DNA of 64,000 nt from PALSA-1004 sp963829085 (GTDB lineage: Bacteria > Pseudomonadota > Gammaproteobacteria > Burkholderiales > SG8-41): positions 62,001 to 126,000 of the forward strand of contig CAWHHJ010000006.1 of the NCBI GenBank assembly GCA_963829085.1, read 5' to 3'. The position numbers and the translations under genes were made by a program. Below are positions 1-9,487 of this stretch, piece by piece (position 1 is the first letter of the stretch; the number at the start of each line of letters is the position of its first letter). The notes under the pieces were generated by a model. It had not been told where the DNA came from and did not search any database. It saw only the letters and a program-made list of their open reading frames with translations.

Positions 1-369
1 GAACTGGTCGAAGCGAGCGACTGCCGCATCGATAATCGGACGAATGCGCTCCGCTGACATCCCGCCCACGACATATGCGCTCACGCCGGCCAAGGTCGCG
101 GCGCGAATCTTTTCAGTGTTACCGTCGTGCGCAAACATGACGACTGGACGCGGTTCGTCGCGGCTCACCACGCAGATGTTCTCAAGCGTGTCCCGATCGG
201 GCGAGTCCATATCGATGATGACGATGTCGGGCTGCCTGGCGCTTACCTGCCGGTGCAGATCATATGTTGACGGAACATAGGCGATCACTTCGTAGCCCGC
301 CCGTACGAGTGCCTGCTCGAGCACCTCAGCGCGCTCGACCACCTGATCCACAATCATGACTCTCAGCAT
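1..369 (-). CDS. nasT: NasT-like response regulator, N-terminal part (runs off left edge)
   Basis: Read from the ATG at 369, the minus strand stays open to the window edge (123 codons). The product begins MLRVMIVDQ and contains a receiver-like segment with DIVIIDMDSPDRD (phosphoacceptor region), VVMFAHDG and AATLAGVSAYVVGGM, typical of NasT/ANTAR regulators. In known systems NasT binds leader RNA through a C-terminal ANTAR domain and antiterminates nitrate-assimilation transcripts under control of the sensor NasS. That ANTAR domain would lie outside this window. The gene lies 22 bases downstream of ybiB on the same strand and follows nasA, which supports the nitrate role. The N-terminal receiver is atypical, with VDQ in place of the usual acidic DD pair, as is common in NasT. 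The assignment to NasT rather than another ANTAR regulator rests on context. Confidence 0.75.
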   Translation of the reverse strand, partial: MLRVMIVDQVVERAEVLEQALVRAGYEVIAYVPSTYDLHRQVSARQPDIVIIDMDSPDRDTLENICVVSRDEPRPVVMFAHDGNTEKIRAATLAGVSAYVVGGMSAERIRPIIDAAVARFDQF

Positions 370-391
370 TCAGCGTCTTTGCATGCGTCCT

Positions 392-1372
392 TCATGCGGC
401 CGCCAGGCTGCCGGTTTCGACCGCGACAATCGCCTTGGCCTGATTCATGTCGCTCGTATATCCGGCGCCGTAGAGGCAGCATGCCAGCTGATTCACAATC
501 GGCAGCGGCACCGGCGCTTCGCCGCTCATCGCCCCTTTTATCCAACCGGCTGTGGTCGCCGCCTCGATGACGGCAGGCAGCGTCGGCACCATCTTCAGCG
601 GACCGAGTTCCGCTTCGAATAACACCTGTGAGCTGCCATCGTGGAAATATTCGAGCTGCGGACGCCGTTTTGGATTCGCAAACGGCTCGCCCTCGGTGCT
701 GCGCAACAGCAGCGCATTAGCGCCGGTTGTAAGCAGAAACTCGCGCATGATCTCGAGAAACGGCGGATGTGACACGCTGACGACGCGCAGACTGTCGCCA
801 TTGAATGGATCGATCAACTTGGCCAATGAGTGCGGACTCGAGCGCACGCCCAGACGCGCGCGCAAACTCATTAAATCGGTGAGGCCGGGAGCCAGCGCTG
901 CGCTGGGAACGAATGCAATGGCGCCGTTGTCGAGCGCGTGCTGCGCTTGCACGAGGTTCGCGCACGGCATGATTCCGAGTTCGCGCAGAATGTACGCACT
1001 CGCGATGCGACCATTGCCGCTCAGCGGGCCATGGACAAGGACCGGCACGCCGAATCGCTGCAGCAGCATTGCAAGCAGAGGAAGCAGATTCGGCTGGTCG
1101 CGCGCGCCGCTGTAGCTCGGCAGAACGACGGGCTTCGCTTTGCCCGGCGGGGCGTGTAAGCGGAATAAGCGTTCGTCGAGTGCGTTATAGAAACCCAATA
1201 GCTCCGACAACGACTCGGACTTGATGCGCAGCGCAAGCAGGATGGCACCCAATTCGAGTTCCGGCACTCCGCCATCGAGCATGGCAGCGAACAATTGCTG
1301 CGCGTCATATTCGGAGAGATCAGCGCCTGAATCGCCGCGTCCGATTTCCTTGATGTAATGTGCAAAGCTCAT
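392..1372 (-). CDS. ybiB: YbiB/TrpD2-family protein (anthranilate phosphoribosyltransferase-like nucleic-acid binder)
   Basis: 326 residues, full length for the YbiB family. It has the anthranilate phosphoribosyltransferase-type two-domain fold: a helical N-terminal domain (about 1-70) and a larger domain with VVLPSYSGARDQPNLLPLLA and LVHGPLSGNGRIASA in place of the PRPP-binding loop. E. coli YbiB (TrpD2) is known to bind nucleic acids rather than make tryptophan intermediates. The ATG overlaps the nasA stop codon as ATGA (1369-1372), so translation is probably coupled to nasA. No role in nitrate assimilation is established. A true TrpD is unlikely, since no trp genes are nearby and the PRPP loop is altered. 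Confidence 0.85.
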   Translation of the reverse strand: MSFAHYIKEIGRGDSGADLSEYDAQQLFAAMLDGGVPELELGAILLALRIKSESLSELLGFYNALDERLFRLHAPPGKAKPVVLPSYSGARDQPNLLPLLAMLLQRFGVPVLVHGPLSGNGRIASAYILRELGIMPCANLVQAQHALDNGAIAFVPSAALAPGLTDLMSLRARLGVRSSPHSLAKLIDPFNGDSLRVVSVSHPPFLEIMREFLLTTGANALLLRSTEGEPFANPKRRPQLEYFHDGSSQVLFEAELGPLKMVPTLPAVIEAATTAGWIKGAMSGEAPVPLPIVNQLACCLYGAGYTSDMNQAKAIVAVETGSLAAA

Positions 1373-4178
1373 TTGATGGGTGAGACGGTAAGAGTCGTTC
1401 CGGGTTTGGACGGCGATATGGCCTGGACGTCCGTGGGGACGTTTGCGAGCTGGCTCGCGAGCGATTGCGCATCGGCTCTTCGATTAACCATGCGTTTGAG
1501 CTCGGGGAGACAGGAGCCGCATTCAGTGCCGCACTTCAATTGCTTTTGTAGTTGAGCAAGGCCCGCACCGCCCGCAAGCGCCGCATTTATCTCGAGCGCC
1601 GAGACGTCCAAGCAATTGCATACGACCGCGCCGCGCGTGAACGTGCCATGTGGCGGCTCGCGCACCGGCGCAAGTATCCATGACCGCGTCGCCTCGGCAG
1701 AGGCGCCCTGCACCATCATGTTCTTGAGCCACTCCTGAGCTGCCGTTTCACCTGCGAGGCAGACGCTGTTAACGATGCCGTCCTCAATACGCGCAATCTT
1801 TTCGACGCGTCGCCGTGCATCCACATAGCGCATTGTGCAGGACGCATCGTCGAGCTCGAAAAGGCGCTCGAGATTCTGCAGCATCGACTCAGGAATGGGA
1901 TGTGCCGAGTAAGCGCGCATGACAACGACAACGTCATCGCGTCCGCTCAGCGTCAGCGTCGAATAGTCGAAACTTTGCAAGAGGGGCTGAAGGTTAGCGC
2001 GCAATGTCTCGGCTGAATCCGACTGCACGGGCGTAAATCTGCGCATCGCGACTATCTGATGCGGCAGATCCAGCTTCTTTACTTCAACCGCCGCATGTTT
2101 AAGCTCGGGCTGCTTTGATGCCGGATCGAAGACCGGCGTGGTCAGCGCGTTTACGCCCGCACCCTGCATGGTCTGGCTACCCCAATGCATCGGCATGAAT
2201 ACTTGTGCCGCACGCACATCGTCCGACGTCTCAACGCGCACAGTAAGCTCGCCCCGGCGGCTTGTGATCCGGGCGATATCGCCGCTCTTCAGCCCGCGGC
2301 GCTCCATATCCCGCGTATGCATGGACAGCAATGGCTCGCTGACATGATTGAAGAGACGTGCGACGGTGCCCGTGCGGCTCATACCGTGCCATTGATCGCG
2401 AAGCCGCCCTGTATTCAACGCCAGCGGGTAGCGGGCGTTCACCTTTTCGGCAGTACCGTGCTCGCCCGCAATCACAAACCGCGCGCGCCCGTTTGCTGTG
2501 GGAAAGATGCCGTCCTCGTATAGCCGCGCTTTGCCGCTATGTTCCCCTTCTACGAGCGGCCATTGCTGCGGGCCGGCACTATCGAGCATGTCGTACGACA
2601 ATCCGGTGATATCAAGATCGCGCCCGCGTGTCGTCTCGCGATGCTCATTGAAAATTTGTTCCGGCGAAGCATAGGGAAACAGCCGCAACGTACGCGAAAC
2701 GCCGAGCCGCGCGCCAAGTCGCCGGGCGAACTCGGTAGCGATCCGCCAGTCGTCTCGCGCCTCGCCGGGCGCTGCTACGGCCGCGCGCACACGCGTAATG
2801 CGCCGTTCGGAATTAGTGACCGTGCCTTCTTTCTCACCCCATGTAGTGGCGGGCAAAATGAGATCGGCGTAATGCGCGGTGTCGATGTTGCGATACGCGT
2901 CCTGCACGACGACGAATTCACAGCGCATGAGCGCCTCACGTACGCGCTGAACATCGGGCATCGACTGGGCCGGATTGGTGCATGCGATCCAGACGGCCTT
3001 GATGTCACCGCTGTGAATCGCGTCGAACAACTCGACGGCTGTCTTGCCGGGTTGTGACGGTACCGTCTCGACGCCCCACAGCGCGGCTACTTGCGCACGA
3101 TGCGCAGCGTTTGCAAGATCCCGATGTGCCGACAGCAGGTTCGCCATGCCGCCTACCTCGCGTCCGCCCATCGCGTTCGGTTGTCCGGTAAGCGAAAGCG
3201 GGCCGGCGCCGCTCCTGCCGATATGGCCGGTAGCAAGATGCAAGTTGATCAGGGCGGCGTTATTGTGTGTGCCGTGAGACGACTGGTTCAGGCCCTGACA
3301 GTAGAGCGAAAGAGTTGCCCGGGCACCGGCGAACCATTTGGCCGCCTGCACAATGTCTGTTGCCGCTACGCCGCATATGGCTGCCGCCGCCTGCGGTGTG
3401 ACTCCCGTACGGCATCTTTCAATGCATCGAAACCGTCGGTGTGTTCGCGAATGTATTCCATATTGCATAAGCCCTCCCAGAACATGACGTGAAGCATCGC
3501 GTTGTAGAGCGCGATATCTGTTCCGGGAAGGATCGGCAGGAATAGATCTGCGGCGGCCGCGGTGTCAGTGCGGCGAGGATCAACCACGATGATTCTGACA
3601 GCCGGGTTGGCCGCCTTGGCATCTTCGATGCGGCGGAACAAGATAGGATGCGCGTAGGCGGTGTTCGATCCGGCTATGAAGATACAATCCGCGGAGTCGA
3701 TATCGGCATAACACGGCGGCGGCGCATCGGCGCCCAGTGTCGCCTTGTAACCGGCGACCGCCGAAGACATGCACAAACGCGAATTCGTGTCGACGTTATT
3801 GGTGCCGATGAGGCCTTTCGCGAGCTTGTTGAAGACGTAATAGTCTTCGGTCAACAGTTGACCTGAGACGTAAAACGCGACGCTGTCGGGACCGTGTTCG
3901 CGGATGACTGTCGCAAACTTTTCGGCCGCGTGCTCGAGCGCTGTATCCCACGTTACGTATGCGCGATCAGCTGCTCGCTCGAGCCGCAGTTCCGGATGCA
4001 GTGCGCGGCCGGCGCGACCGGTGCTTAGGTGCAACGTCGAACCTTTAGTACACAGGCGGCCGAAATTCGCCGGATGCTCCGTGTCGCCCCGGATACCCGT
4101 GATACCTTCGCCGTCTGTCTCGATTACGACTCCGCAACCGACACCGCAATAGCAACACGTCGACTTGATTTCGCCCAT
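1369..4178 (-). pseudogene. nasA: Assimilatory nitrate reductase catalytic subunit, interrupted by a one-base frameshift
   Basis: Molybdopterin oxidoreductase of the NasA type, reducing nitrate to nitrite in the cytoplasm. The N-terminal part (from ATG 4178) has the 4Fe-4S motif C8-x2-C11-x3-C15 with C43, and NSRLCMSSA with Cys136 as probable molybdenum ligand. The second part carries the middle and C-terminal Mo-bis-MGD domains (CQGLNQSSHGTHN, ATTWGEKEGTVTNSERR, NTGRLRDQWHGMSRTG) and ends in a BFD-like [2Fe-2S] domain (CNCLDV and CGTECGSC) typical of NasA. The reading frame breaks at about 3400. Restoring one base gives ...EYTPQAAAAICGV, the family sequence, and a protein of about 935 residues. 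Both parts are otherwise well preserved, so sequencing error is as likely as real inactivation. The gene is followed directly by ybiB. Confidence 0.9.
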
Positions 4179-4583
4179 GGAGCGTGATTAGCAACGCACG
4201 TGCCAGTGCGACAGGTAATTCAAATCATGGACGTAAATCGATTTCGGCAGCGAGCTGTGCGGATCAACGCAAACTAGCGGTGCACGCGGAGCATTGGCCG
4301 CATTGTATTGGTGCACCATTCACGGTTGTTAGCTGATGAGCATCACCATCAAAGTGCAATCGTCGTCCGGATAGTGCCGAAACTACGCAGCGTCGCAATT
4401 CGATCGGCGTTTTGACTGGCACGCTCGAGTGGCATTCAATCGCGGAACGCGCTCCGCTTTGCTGGACGAGGCGGATGTGATCTCGAAAGGTGATTCGACT
4501 GCGTTCAGGACACCCGCGTGGGTCGCTACCTAATCGAGAAAAAAATTCGCCGTCTGCTGCAATCGTTAATTGCGGTGCAGCGG
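4179..4583. other. Intergenic region upstream of nasA
   Basis: 405 bases between the nasA start and the end of the small exported-protein gene. The only open frame here (4264-4587, minus) is arginine/cysteine-rich and resembles no protein known to me. A NasT-responsive leader with two hexaloop hairpins could be expected before nasA, but I could not identify one by eye. Confidence 0.4.
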
Positions 4584-5015
4584 TCACCGTCCGCGCTTGA
4601 GTGTAGCGCCACCGCCCGTTGCTGGACCGGAACTAGACACGCCCGAATTGCCGGCAGCGCCGCTCCCGACTGCACCTCCAGAACCACTATTGTTGGCGAC
4701 AGCGCCTGCGTTGCTTGCATCGAGTTGACGTGAAGCGCCCTGCGGCGCGGATAGGGTGAGTTGCGGACTTGTGCCTGTGGCCGGCGATCCCAGTCCTGTA
4801 ACTGGCGTCAAGTCAGTGCTCCCGGGTGGGACGAGAACGCGCGGACCGCGACCGTCGTCAAGCACGCATACCGGACCATTACGGTCGAGGCAAGCCGGAT
4901 TGGTGTCCTGCGGGCTGCTGCGCTCGACGCTATCCTTGATAACGACCTGTGCCATTACCGGCGTAGCGACTGTAATAAGACTTGAAGCAAAGATGACGCA
5001 GCAAACATATCTCAT
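4584..5015 (-). CDS. Small exported Gly/Ser-rich protein of unknown function
   Basis: 143 residues. The N-terminus is a convincing Sec signal peptide (MRYVCCVIFASSLITVAT.. ending VMAQ, cleavage predicted after residue 22-23). The mature part has a short segment with DTNPACLDRNGPVCVLDDG, whose two cysteines could form a disulfide, then a low-complexity Gly/Ser/Ala tail (about 85-135). The start is fixed by AAGGAG at 5022-5027, six bases before the ATG at 5015. It is divergent from the RlpA-like gene. I recognise no family, so the function is unknown. Confidence 0.6.
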   Translation of the reverse strand: MRYVCCVIFASSLITVATPVMAQVVIKDSVERSSPQDTNPACLDRNGPVCVLDDGRGPRVLVPPGSTDLTPVTGLGSPATGTSPQLTLSAPQGASRQLDASNAGAVANNSGSGGAVGSGAAGNSGVSSSGPATGGGATLKRGR

Positions 5016-5108
5016 GACATGCTCCTTGCATAGGACTCTGGTGATAGTTGCAAGCTGCGCGGACGCTTGGTTCCGACTTCGACTAATGCCTCTGGTAGGC
5101 GATCGATT

Positions 5109-5135
5109 TTGACGGTTATCTATCCGTCATATAAG
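5109..5135 (+). promoter_or_regulatory. Putative promoter with overlapping inverted repeat upstream of the RlpA-like gene
   Basis: TTGACG (5109-5114) and TATAAG (5130-5135) form a sigma-70-like pair with a short 15-base spacer. The region overlaps a perfect inverted repeat, TGACGG (5110-5115), 8-base gap, CCGTCA (5124-5129), which looks like a repressor operator. It lies in the divergent gap between the exported-protein gene and the RlpA-like gene. Inferred by eye only. Confidence 0.35.
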
Positions 5136-5240
5136 TCAAGCGTGTCTTGTTTGACTGTAGTCTGCAACCTACAAGCGACCGTGGAATTTAGTGTGACATC
5201 GCGCGTCCAATGTCTTTCGTTCAACAATCATGGAGGCGCA

Positions 5241-5747
5241 ATGACCTGTGTCAAACCAAACGACTCGACGAGACGCGCATGCGGCGCTGTGCTCATGTTG
5301 TTTACGACGAGCGCATGTATGCTGCCTGCCCTGGCAGAGGATGGTGCGAGTGCAAAATCGGCCACAAGCACTCATAGCGCCAAAGCAAAAAAAGCAAAAC
5401 GGCAGAAGTCCGCGAAGCCCGGCGCAACAGAAGTGGGCAAGGCCTCGTATTACGGCAAGGGATTTCAGGGCAAGAAGACCGCGGATGGCGAGACGTTCGA
5501 CAAAAACGAGATGGTGGCGGCGCATCCCACACTGCCGCTCGGGAGCCGTGTTCGCGTAACGAATCTCGAGAACGGCAAAGAGAAGGAGGTGCGCATCAAT
5601 GACCGCGGGCCCGCCGAGAAATATCAGGAGAAAGGCGTAATCATCGATGTTTCGGAGCAAGCCGCCAAGGAGCTCGGGTTCAAGCACGACGGCAAGGCGT
5701 CGGTGAAAACAGAAGTCGTTGCACAACCGGAAAACACCGGCAAATAG
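5241..5747 (+). CDS. RlpA-like double-psi beta-barrel envelope protein
   Basis: 168 residues from the ATG at 5241, chosen because TGGAGG (5231-5236) precedes it; an upstream in-frame start at 5067 lacks support. The N-terminus has a signal peptide (..CGAVLMLFTTSACMLPALA), then a Lys/Ala/Ser-rich linker, then the RlpA double-psi beta-barrel domain with GKASYYGKGFQGKKTADGE, HPTLPLGSRVRV and VRINDRGP. The domain is known from RlpA, a septal lytic transglycosylase acting on denuded glycan. Here there is no C-terminal SPOR domain, so septal targeting is not expected. The conserved His and Asp of the RlpA active-site region (AAHPTLP, NDRGP) are present. The gene is monocistronic and converges on the PsiF-repeat gene across a terminator. 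Confidence 0.8.
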   Translation: MTCVKPNDSTRRACGAVLMLFTTSACMLPALAEDGASAKSATSTHSAKAKKAKRQKSAKPGATEVGKASYYGKGFQGKKTADGETFDKNEMVAAHPTLPLGSRVRVTNLENGKEKEVRINDRGPAEKYQEKGVIIDVSEQAAKELGFKHDGKASVKTEVVAQPENTGK

Positions 5748-5795
5748 TCGCGCGATCTGGCGCGTCCACGCAAGAATAAAAGAGGTCGCAAAGAA

Positions 5796-5826
5796 AACGC
5801 ACCCGCGGGGCTCCCGCCGGTGCGTT
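5796..5826. terminator. Bidirectional intrinsic terminator between the RlpA-like and PsiF-repeat genes
   Basis: Hairpin with outer arms AACGCACC (5796-5803) and GGTGCGTT (5819-5826) and inner arms GCGGG/CCCGC closing on GCT. On the minus strand it is followed by a T-rich run (TTTTCTTT), and on the plus strand by TTT. It sits between two convergent genes. Confidence 0.75.
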
Positions 5827-5851
5827 TACGTAATGGATATCGCTGCTGCTA

Positions 5852-6217
5852 TCAGCCTTTCAGGCAATTCTGCATGAACGCTTTGCGCTCGTCGCCTTTC
5901 ATCTTCTTGTCGCCGGCTTCTTTGTTGCACGCTGTCATTTTGTCCTGCTGCGCCTTTTGTTTTGGCGACGCGTCGGCGTCTTCGCCTTTCAGACATGAGC
6001 TCATGAATTTCTTGCGGTCATCGCCTTTCTTATCGCTTGCCTTTTCGTTGCATACCTTCATGCGTTCCTGCTGAGCTTTTTGTTTTTCTGTCGGCTCTTT
6101 TTTAGCTTGCTCTGTGGCCGGCGCTGCTTTCTTATCGTCTTTGCCTTTGTCCTGCGCCATTGCAAGTGGCGAAAGTGCAAACATAAAGCACATTAACGCG
6201 ATCATCTTTTTCATCAT
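5852..6217 (-). CDS. PsiF-repeat exported protein
   Basis: 121 residues with a signal peptide (MMKKMIALMCFMFALSPLAMAQ), a charged Lys/Glu-rich spacer, and two PsiF repeats: one around KVCNEKASDKKGDDRKKFMSSCLKG and one around ACNKEAGDKKMKGDERKAFMQNCLKG, each with a paired Cys spacing. E. coli PsiF is phosphate-starvation inducible, with no known biochemical role. GGAGAG lies just upstream of the ATG. The protein should be periplasmic. No Pho box was identified by eye. Confidence 0.85.
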   Translation of the reverse strand: MMKKMIALMCFMFALSPLAMAQDKGKDDKKAAPATEQAKKEPTEKQKAQQERMKVCNEKASDKKGDDRKKFMSSCLKGEDADASPKQKAQQDKMTACNKEAGDKKMKGDERKAFMQNCLKG

Positions 6218-6301
6218 TCTCTCCGTTTTCGGTTAGTTAAGGCCGGTTCACTGATCTCACGGGAAGCCATGTTGGCTGCGGAGATTGAACAGGCAAGTTG
6301 A

Positions 6302-7324
6302 CTAACGTCCGGACCCTTCATCCGGCTGACGCAGATCAAACGCAGCGGCCAGCAGGCGATACGACTCAAACCGCGTCCTGTAATCGCCCGTTATCGTAAT
6401 AACCATTAATTCATCGGCTTCGAACTGCACTTGTAGATCCAGCAGCCGCGCTTTGACCGTCGCAGGCGCCCCGAGTACAACGCGCCGGCGGTGGTATGCA
6501 ATACGGGCACGCTCCTGATTGCTATAACTTCGAGTCTCGGCTTCGTGCTGGTTGGGGACTACGGAGTTGATTCCATAATCCATGTTGAGCCGTCGCAGAT
6601 CCACACTAGCGGCCAGCCGTTGAGCCTCGGTATCCGTTTCCGCGCAGATCACGAACACCGTAAGCAACGCATGCGGCTCACTTTCACGTGCCGACGGTTC
6701 AAACCGCCTTTTGTAATTACGCATCACACCGTCACCGCCATCGGCGCTAATGAAGTGCGCGAACGCAAACCGCAAACCGAGCTGTGCGGCGAGCGCACCA
6801 CTGTAATCCGAAGATCCGAGCAGCCACACTTCAGGCGATGTCGGGCCCATCGGTTGCGCTTTTACTTTTGCAAACGGATGACCGGCAGGCATCGCATCGT
6901 CAAGATACGTGACGAGGTACTGCACATGCTCCGGAAAATTTTCGGCGCTCGGATAACGACCTTCGCCCATTGCGAGCGCGGTGGTCTGATCGCCGCCGGG
7001 CGCCCGTCCTATTCCCAGATCGATACGCTGGGGAAAGAGCGCCTCGAGCATGCGGAACTGTTCGGCGATCTTGAGCGGACTGTAGTACGGCAGCAGTATG
7101 CCGCCGGTGCCCACGCGTATCGTCGAAGTCGCAGATGCAACCCGCGTGACGAGTATCTCGGGACACGGATCGGCTAACGCCGCAAGGGCATGATGTTCAG
7201 CGAGCCAGTAGCGGTAATAACCGAGTTCCTCGACCGCTTGTGCGAGCTTGATCGTTTCACCCACTGCCTGCGCGGCCGTGTGTCCGCTGATGATCGGCGA
7301 TTGGTCGAGTACGCTGAGTTTCAA
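6302..7324 (-). CDS. LLM-class flavin-dependent oxidoreductase (MsnO8-type luciferase-like monooxygenase)
   Basis: 340 residues, the usual length. It starts LSVLDQSPIISG, the N-terminal signature of the group-1 luciferase-like subfamily, and continues with YYRYWLAEHHA, VGTGGILLPYYSPLKIAEQF and RIDLGIGRAPGGDQ, all characteristic of the F420/FMN-binding TIM barrel. The start codon is TTG at 7324; no in-frame ATG lies upstream. Such enzymes use reduced FMN and oxygen to oxidise small substrates, and the substrate is unknown here. The gene stands apart from the deacetylase-like gene by 173 bases and may have its own promoter. Confidence 0.85.
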   Translation of the reverse strand: MKLSVLDQSPIISGHTAAQAVGETIKLAQAVEELGYYRYWLAEHHALAALADPCPEILVTRVASATSTIRVGTGGILLPYYSPLKIAEQFRMLEALFPQRIDLGIGRAPGGDQTTALAMGEGRYPSAENFPEHVQYLVTYLDDAMPAGHPFAKVKAQPMGPTSPEVWLLGSSDYSGALAAQLGLRFAFAHFISADGGDGVMRNYKRRFEPSARESEPHALLTVFVICAETDTEAQRLAASVDLRRLNMDYGINSVVPNQHEAETRSYSNQERARIAYHRRRVVLGAPATVKARLLDLQVQFEADELMVITITGDYRTRFESYRLLAAAFDLRQPDEGSGR

Positions 7325-7497
7325 TTAGTTGTACTTAGATTAAGTGCGGATTTCGACATACGACAAATAACGACCAGCGTGAAACGCAACTGCAGCGGAA
7401 CGAAACCAATGAGCCAGGGCAAGCGTCGTATGACGCTGCGTTTTTACGTGTAGCTGTGCGTATCAGAGTGTGAATAGAAAATCGATTAGTCGTCTGA

Positions 7498-8454
7498 TCA
7501 GCGCTCGGACCCGCGCAGAAACGCCTTCAATACCGCGTTCCAGGCAAGTGCAAGATTCGTACGATTATAGCCGCCGCCTCCAAAGCCCATGATGCGGCCG
7601 TCGGAGAGCTCGTTCGCCAGTTCGCACAGGCTTTGTGCGGCATGCGCGTGGGCACGAGGCGAATATTGCAGATGGGCAAGCGGATCACCATCGAGACTGT
7701 CGGCGCCACACTGGAAGACGATGAACTCAGGTTTAGAGCGCCGCAAAAACTCGACTACACGCTCCCATTCGCGCAAGAACTGCGCATCGCCCGCGCCCGG
7801 CGCCATCGGCACATTGAGTTTGGTTCCCTCGGCCTGGCCTTTGCCCGTTTCCCCGGCGTCTCCGGTGCCCGGGTACAGAAACCTGCCGTCCTCGTGGATG
7901 TCCGCGACAAACACCTCCGGATCACTTTCATAGGGATAGTACAGACCATCGCCATGGTGCACATCGATATCGACATAAGCGACGCGCCGGATTCCATATT
8001 TTTCGCGCAGCGTGTCGATGACAACGCCGCAATCATTGAAGACGCAGAAGCCGGCACCGGTATTGCGGCGCGCATGGTGCAACCCGCCGATGGGCTGGAA
8101 GGTACGATAACAATCACCGTTCATGACGCGCTCGAGTCCTTCGAGCGCTGCGCCTACGACCGCGGCAGACGCGTCGTAAACGCCCGGGTAGGCAGGTGTG
8201 TCTCCATAGTCGATGGATCCGTATCCGACTTCGGACAGGTGCTCTACGCGGCCGACATAATCGGCCGTGTGAAAACGCTCGATCTCATCGGCTGATGCCG
8301 TTCGTGGCGGGACGACCTTCGCCTCCTTGTCGAGACCCTGCTTGAGCGTTTCCTTCCAGAAGGCGTCCTGGCGATCAGGACCGAACGGATGCCCGTTCGG
8401 GAAACCGTATTTTCCCAAGGCGTCGCCCACGTACAGCAATACTTCCGCACTCAT
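7498..8454 (-). CDS. Histone deacetylase-family amidohydrolase (AcuC/acetylpolyamine deacetylase-like)
   Basis: 318 residues covering the whole arginase/deacetylase fold. The active site is complete: tandem His126-His127 (GGLHHARR), zinc ligands Asp164 and His166 in VDIDVHHGDG, Asp252 in QCGADSLDGDPL, and the GGGGYN loop with the catalytic-site Tyr. Bacterial members remove acetyl or other acyl groups from polyamines, acetoin-pathway enzymes or small amides. A GAGGAA-like ribosome site precedes the ATG at 8454. The gene lies directly downstream of a Bug receptor gene, which suggests (inference only) an acylated small-molecule substrate taken from outside. Confidence 0.9.
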   Translation of the reverse strand: MSAEVLLYVGDALGKYGFPNGHPFGPDRQDAFWKETLKQGLDKEAKVVPPRTASADEIERFHTADYVGRVEHLSEVGYGSIDYGDTPAYPGVYDASAAVVGAALEGLERVMNGDCYRTFQPIGGLHHARRNTGAGFCVFNDCGVVIDTLREKYGIRRVAYVDIDVHHGDGLYYPYESDPEVFVADIHEDGRFLYPGTGDAGETGKGQAEGTKLNVPMAPGAGDAQFLREWERVVEFLRRSKPEFIVFQCGADSLDGDPLAHLQYSPRAHAHAAQSLCELANELSDGRIMGFGGGGYNRTNLALAWNAVLKAFLRGSER

Positions 8455-8491
8455 CTGAGTTCCTCACGCTTCCCGCGGGCCACGCGCCGCA

Positions 8492-9462
8492 TCAATTGAG
8501 TTTTGCTCCGCTTTCTTTCACGAGCTTGGCCCACTTTGCAACGTCCGCATACAAGTATTTGCGAAACTCTTCCGGCGTGTTACCCACAGGCTCGGCGCCA
8601 TCTTCCGCAATACGATCTTTTACGTCCGGCCGCTGCAGAATTTTTACGAGCTCGTCGTGCAGCCGGGTCACGATTGGTTTTGGCATCTTTGCGGGACCCA
8701 TCACACCGTACCATCCGACGATTTCAAAGCCGGGCAACACCTCCGCCATTGCCGGAATGTCGGGCAAAGCCGCGAGGCGCTTCGGTGTTGTGACTGCAAG
8801 CCCTCGCAGCTTGCCCGACCGCATCTGCGTGACTGCGCCGGCGAGACCGGCAAAGTTGTATGGTACTGGCCGCCTATGAGATCGATGAGCGCGGGTCCCG
8901 TTCCCTTATACGGGATGTGCTGCGCGTGCACGTGGGCCATTAAGTTGTAGAGTTCGCCCGCAAGGTGTCCGCCGCTGCCGATGCCGGCCGATCCAAAGTT
9001 GAGCGGACCTTTGAAGTTTTGCGTCCATTCGACAAATTCTTTTAGCGTCTTCGGTGGCGACGACGGATTCACGAGCAGCAGCAGCCCGGCCGCCGTAAGC
9101 TGCGTGATGGGCGTGAAGTCATCCACCACCTTGTATGGCAGTTTTGGATTGAGCGCCGCATTTACCGTGTGTTGGTGATAGCCGAGAAAAAGCGTGTACC
9201 CGTCAGGCGGCGAATGCGCTGTAATGTCCGCAGCAATCACGCCGGAGGCGCTCGCGCGATTGTCGACGACGACTTGTTCTTTGAGGACCTCACTGAGTCG
9301 GGTACCCATCAACCTGGCGAGAAAATCCGTCGTGCCGCCAGGGGCCGCGGGTGTGATCAGCCGGATCGGGTGGCTCGGATAGGTATCCGCCGCCGACGCC
9401 GGTGGCAGCGTTGCAATCAATGCCACGCCAGCAGCCGCGACGGCGAATAGCTTTCTTTTCAT
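8492..9462 (-). pseudogene. Bug-family tripartite tricarboxylate transporter receptor, frameshifted
   Basis: Bug proteins are periplasmic receptors of about 320 residues that bind carboxylates, amides or amino acids and feed TctAB-type permeases. The N-terminal part starts at ATG 9462, with GGAGG upstream, and has a signal peptide ending ASAAD, then YPSHPIRLITPAAPGGTTD and HSPPDGYTLFLGY. The C-terminal part resumes in another frame with MRSGKLRGLAVTTPKR, PGFEIVGWYGV and ends KESGAKLN. The frame breaks at about 8854-8868. Adding one base joins GGQYHTT to FAGLAGAVTQMRSGK, as in intact family members. All other features are intact, so a sequencing indel is plausible. It is flanked by an exported amidohydrolase and a deacetylase-like enzyme on the same strand. 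Confidence 0.85.
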
Positions 9463-9487
9463 GCAGTCCTCCAATGGATTATTTGTC

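Noticed and set aside
4264..4587. 107-residue open frame on the minus strand
   Set aside because: Composition is Arg/Cys/Ser-rich without any family motif, and it runs into the exported protein gene; no ribosome site.
7421..7447. Hairpin AGCGTC/GACGCT followed by GCGTTTTT
   Set aside because: It would terminate a plus-strand transcript, but no plus-strand gene lies upstream; stem is only six pairs.
7633..8295. 220-residue plus-strand open frame
   Set aside because: Lies wholly antisense to the deacetylase-like gene, whose catalytic motifs prove the other strand.
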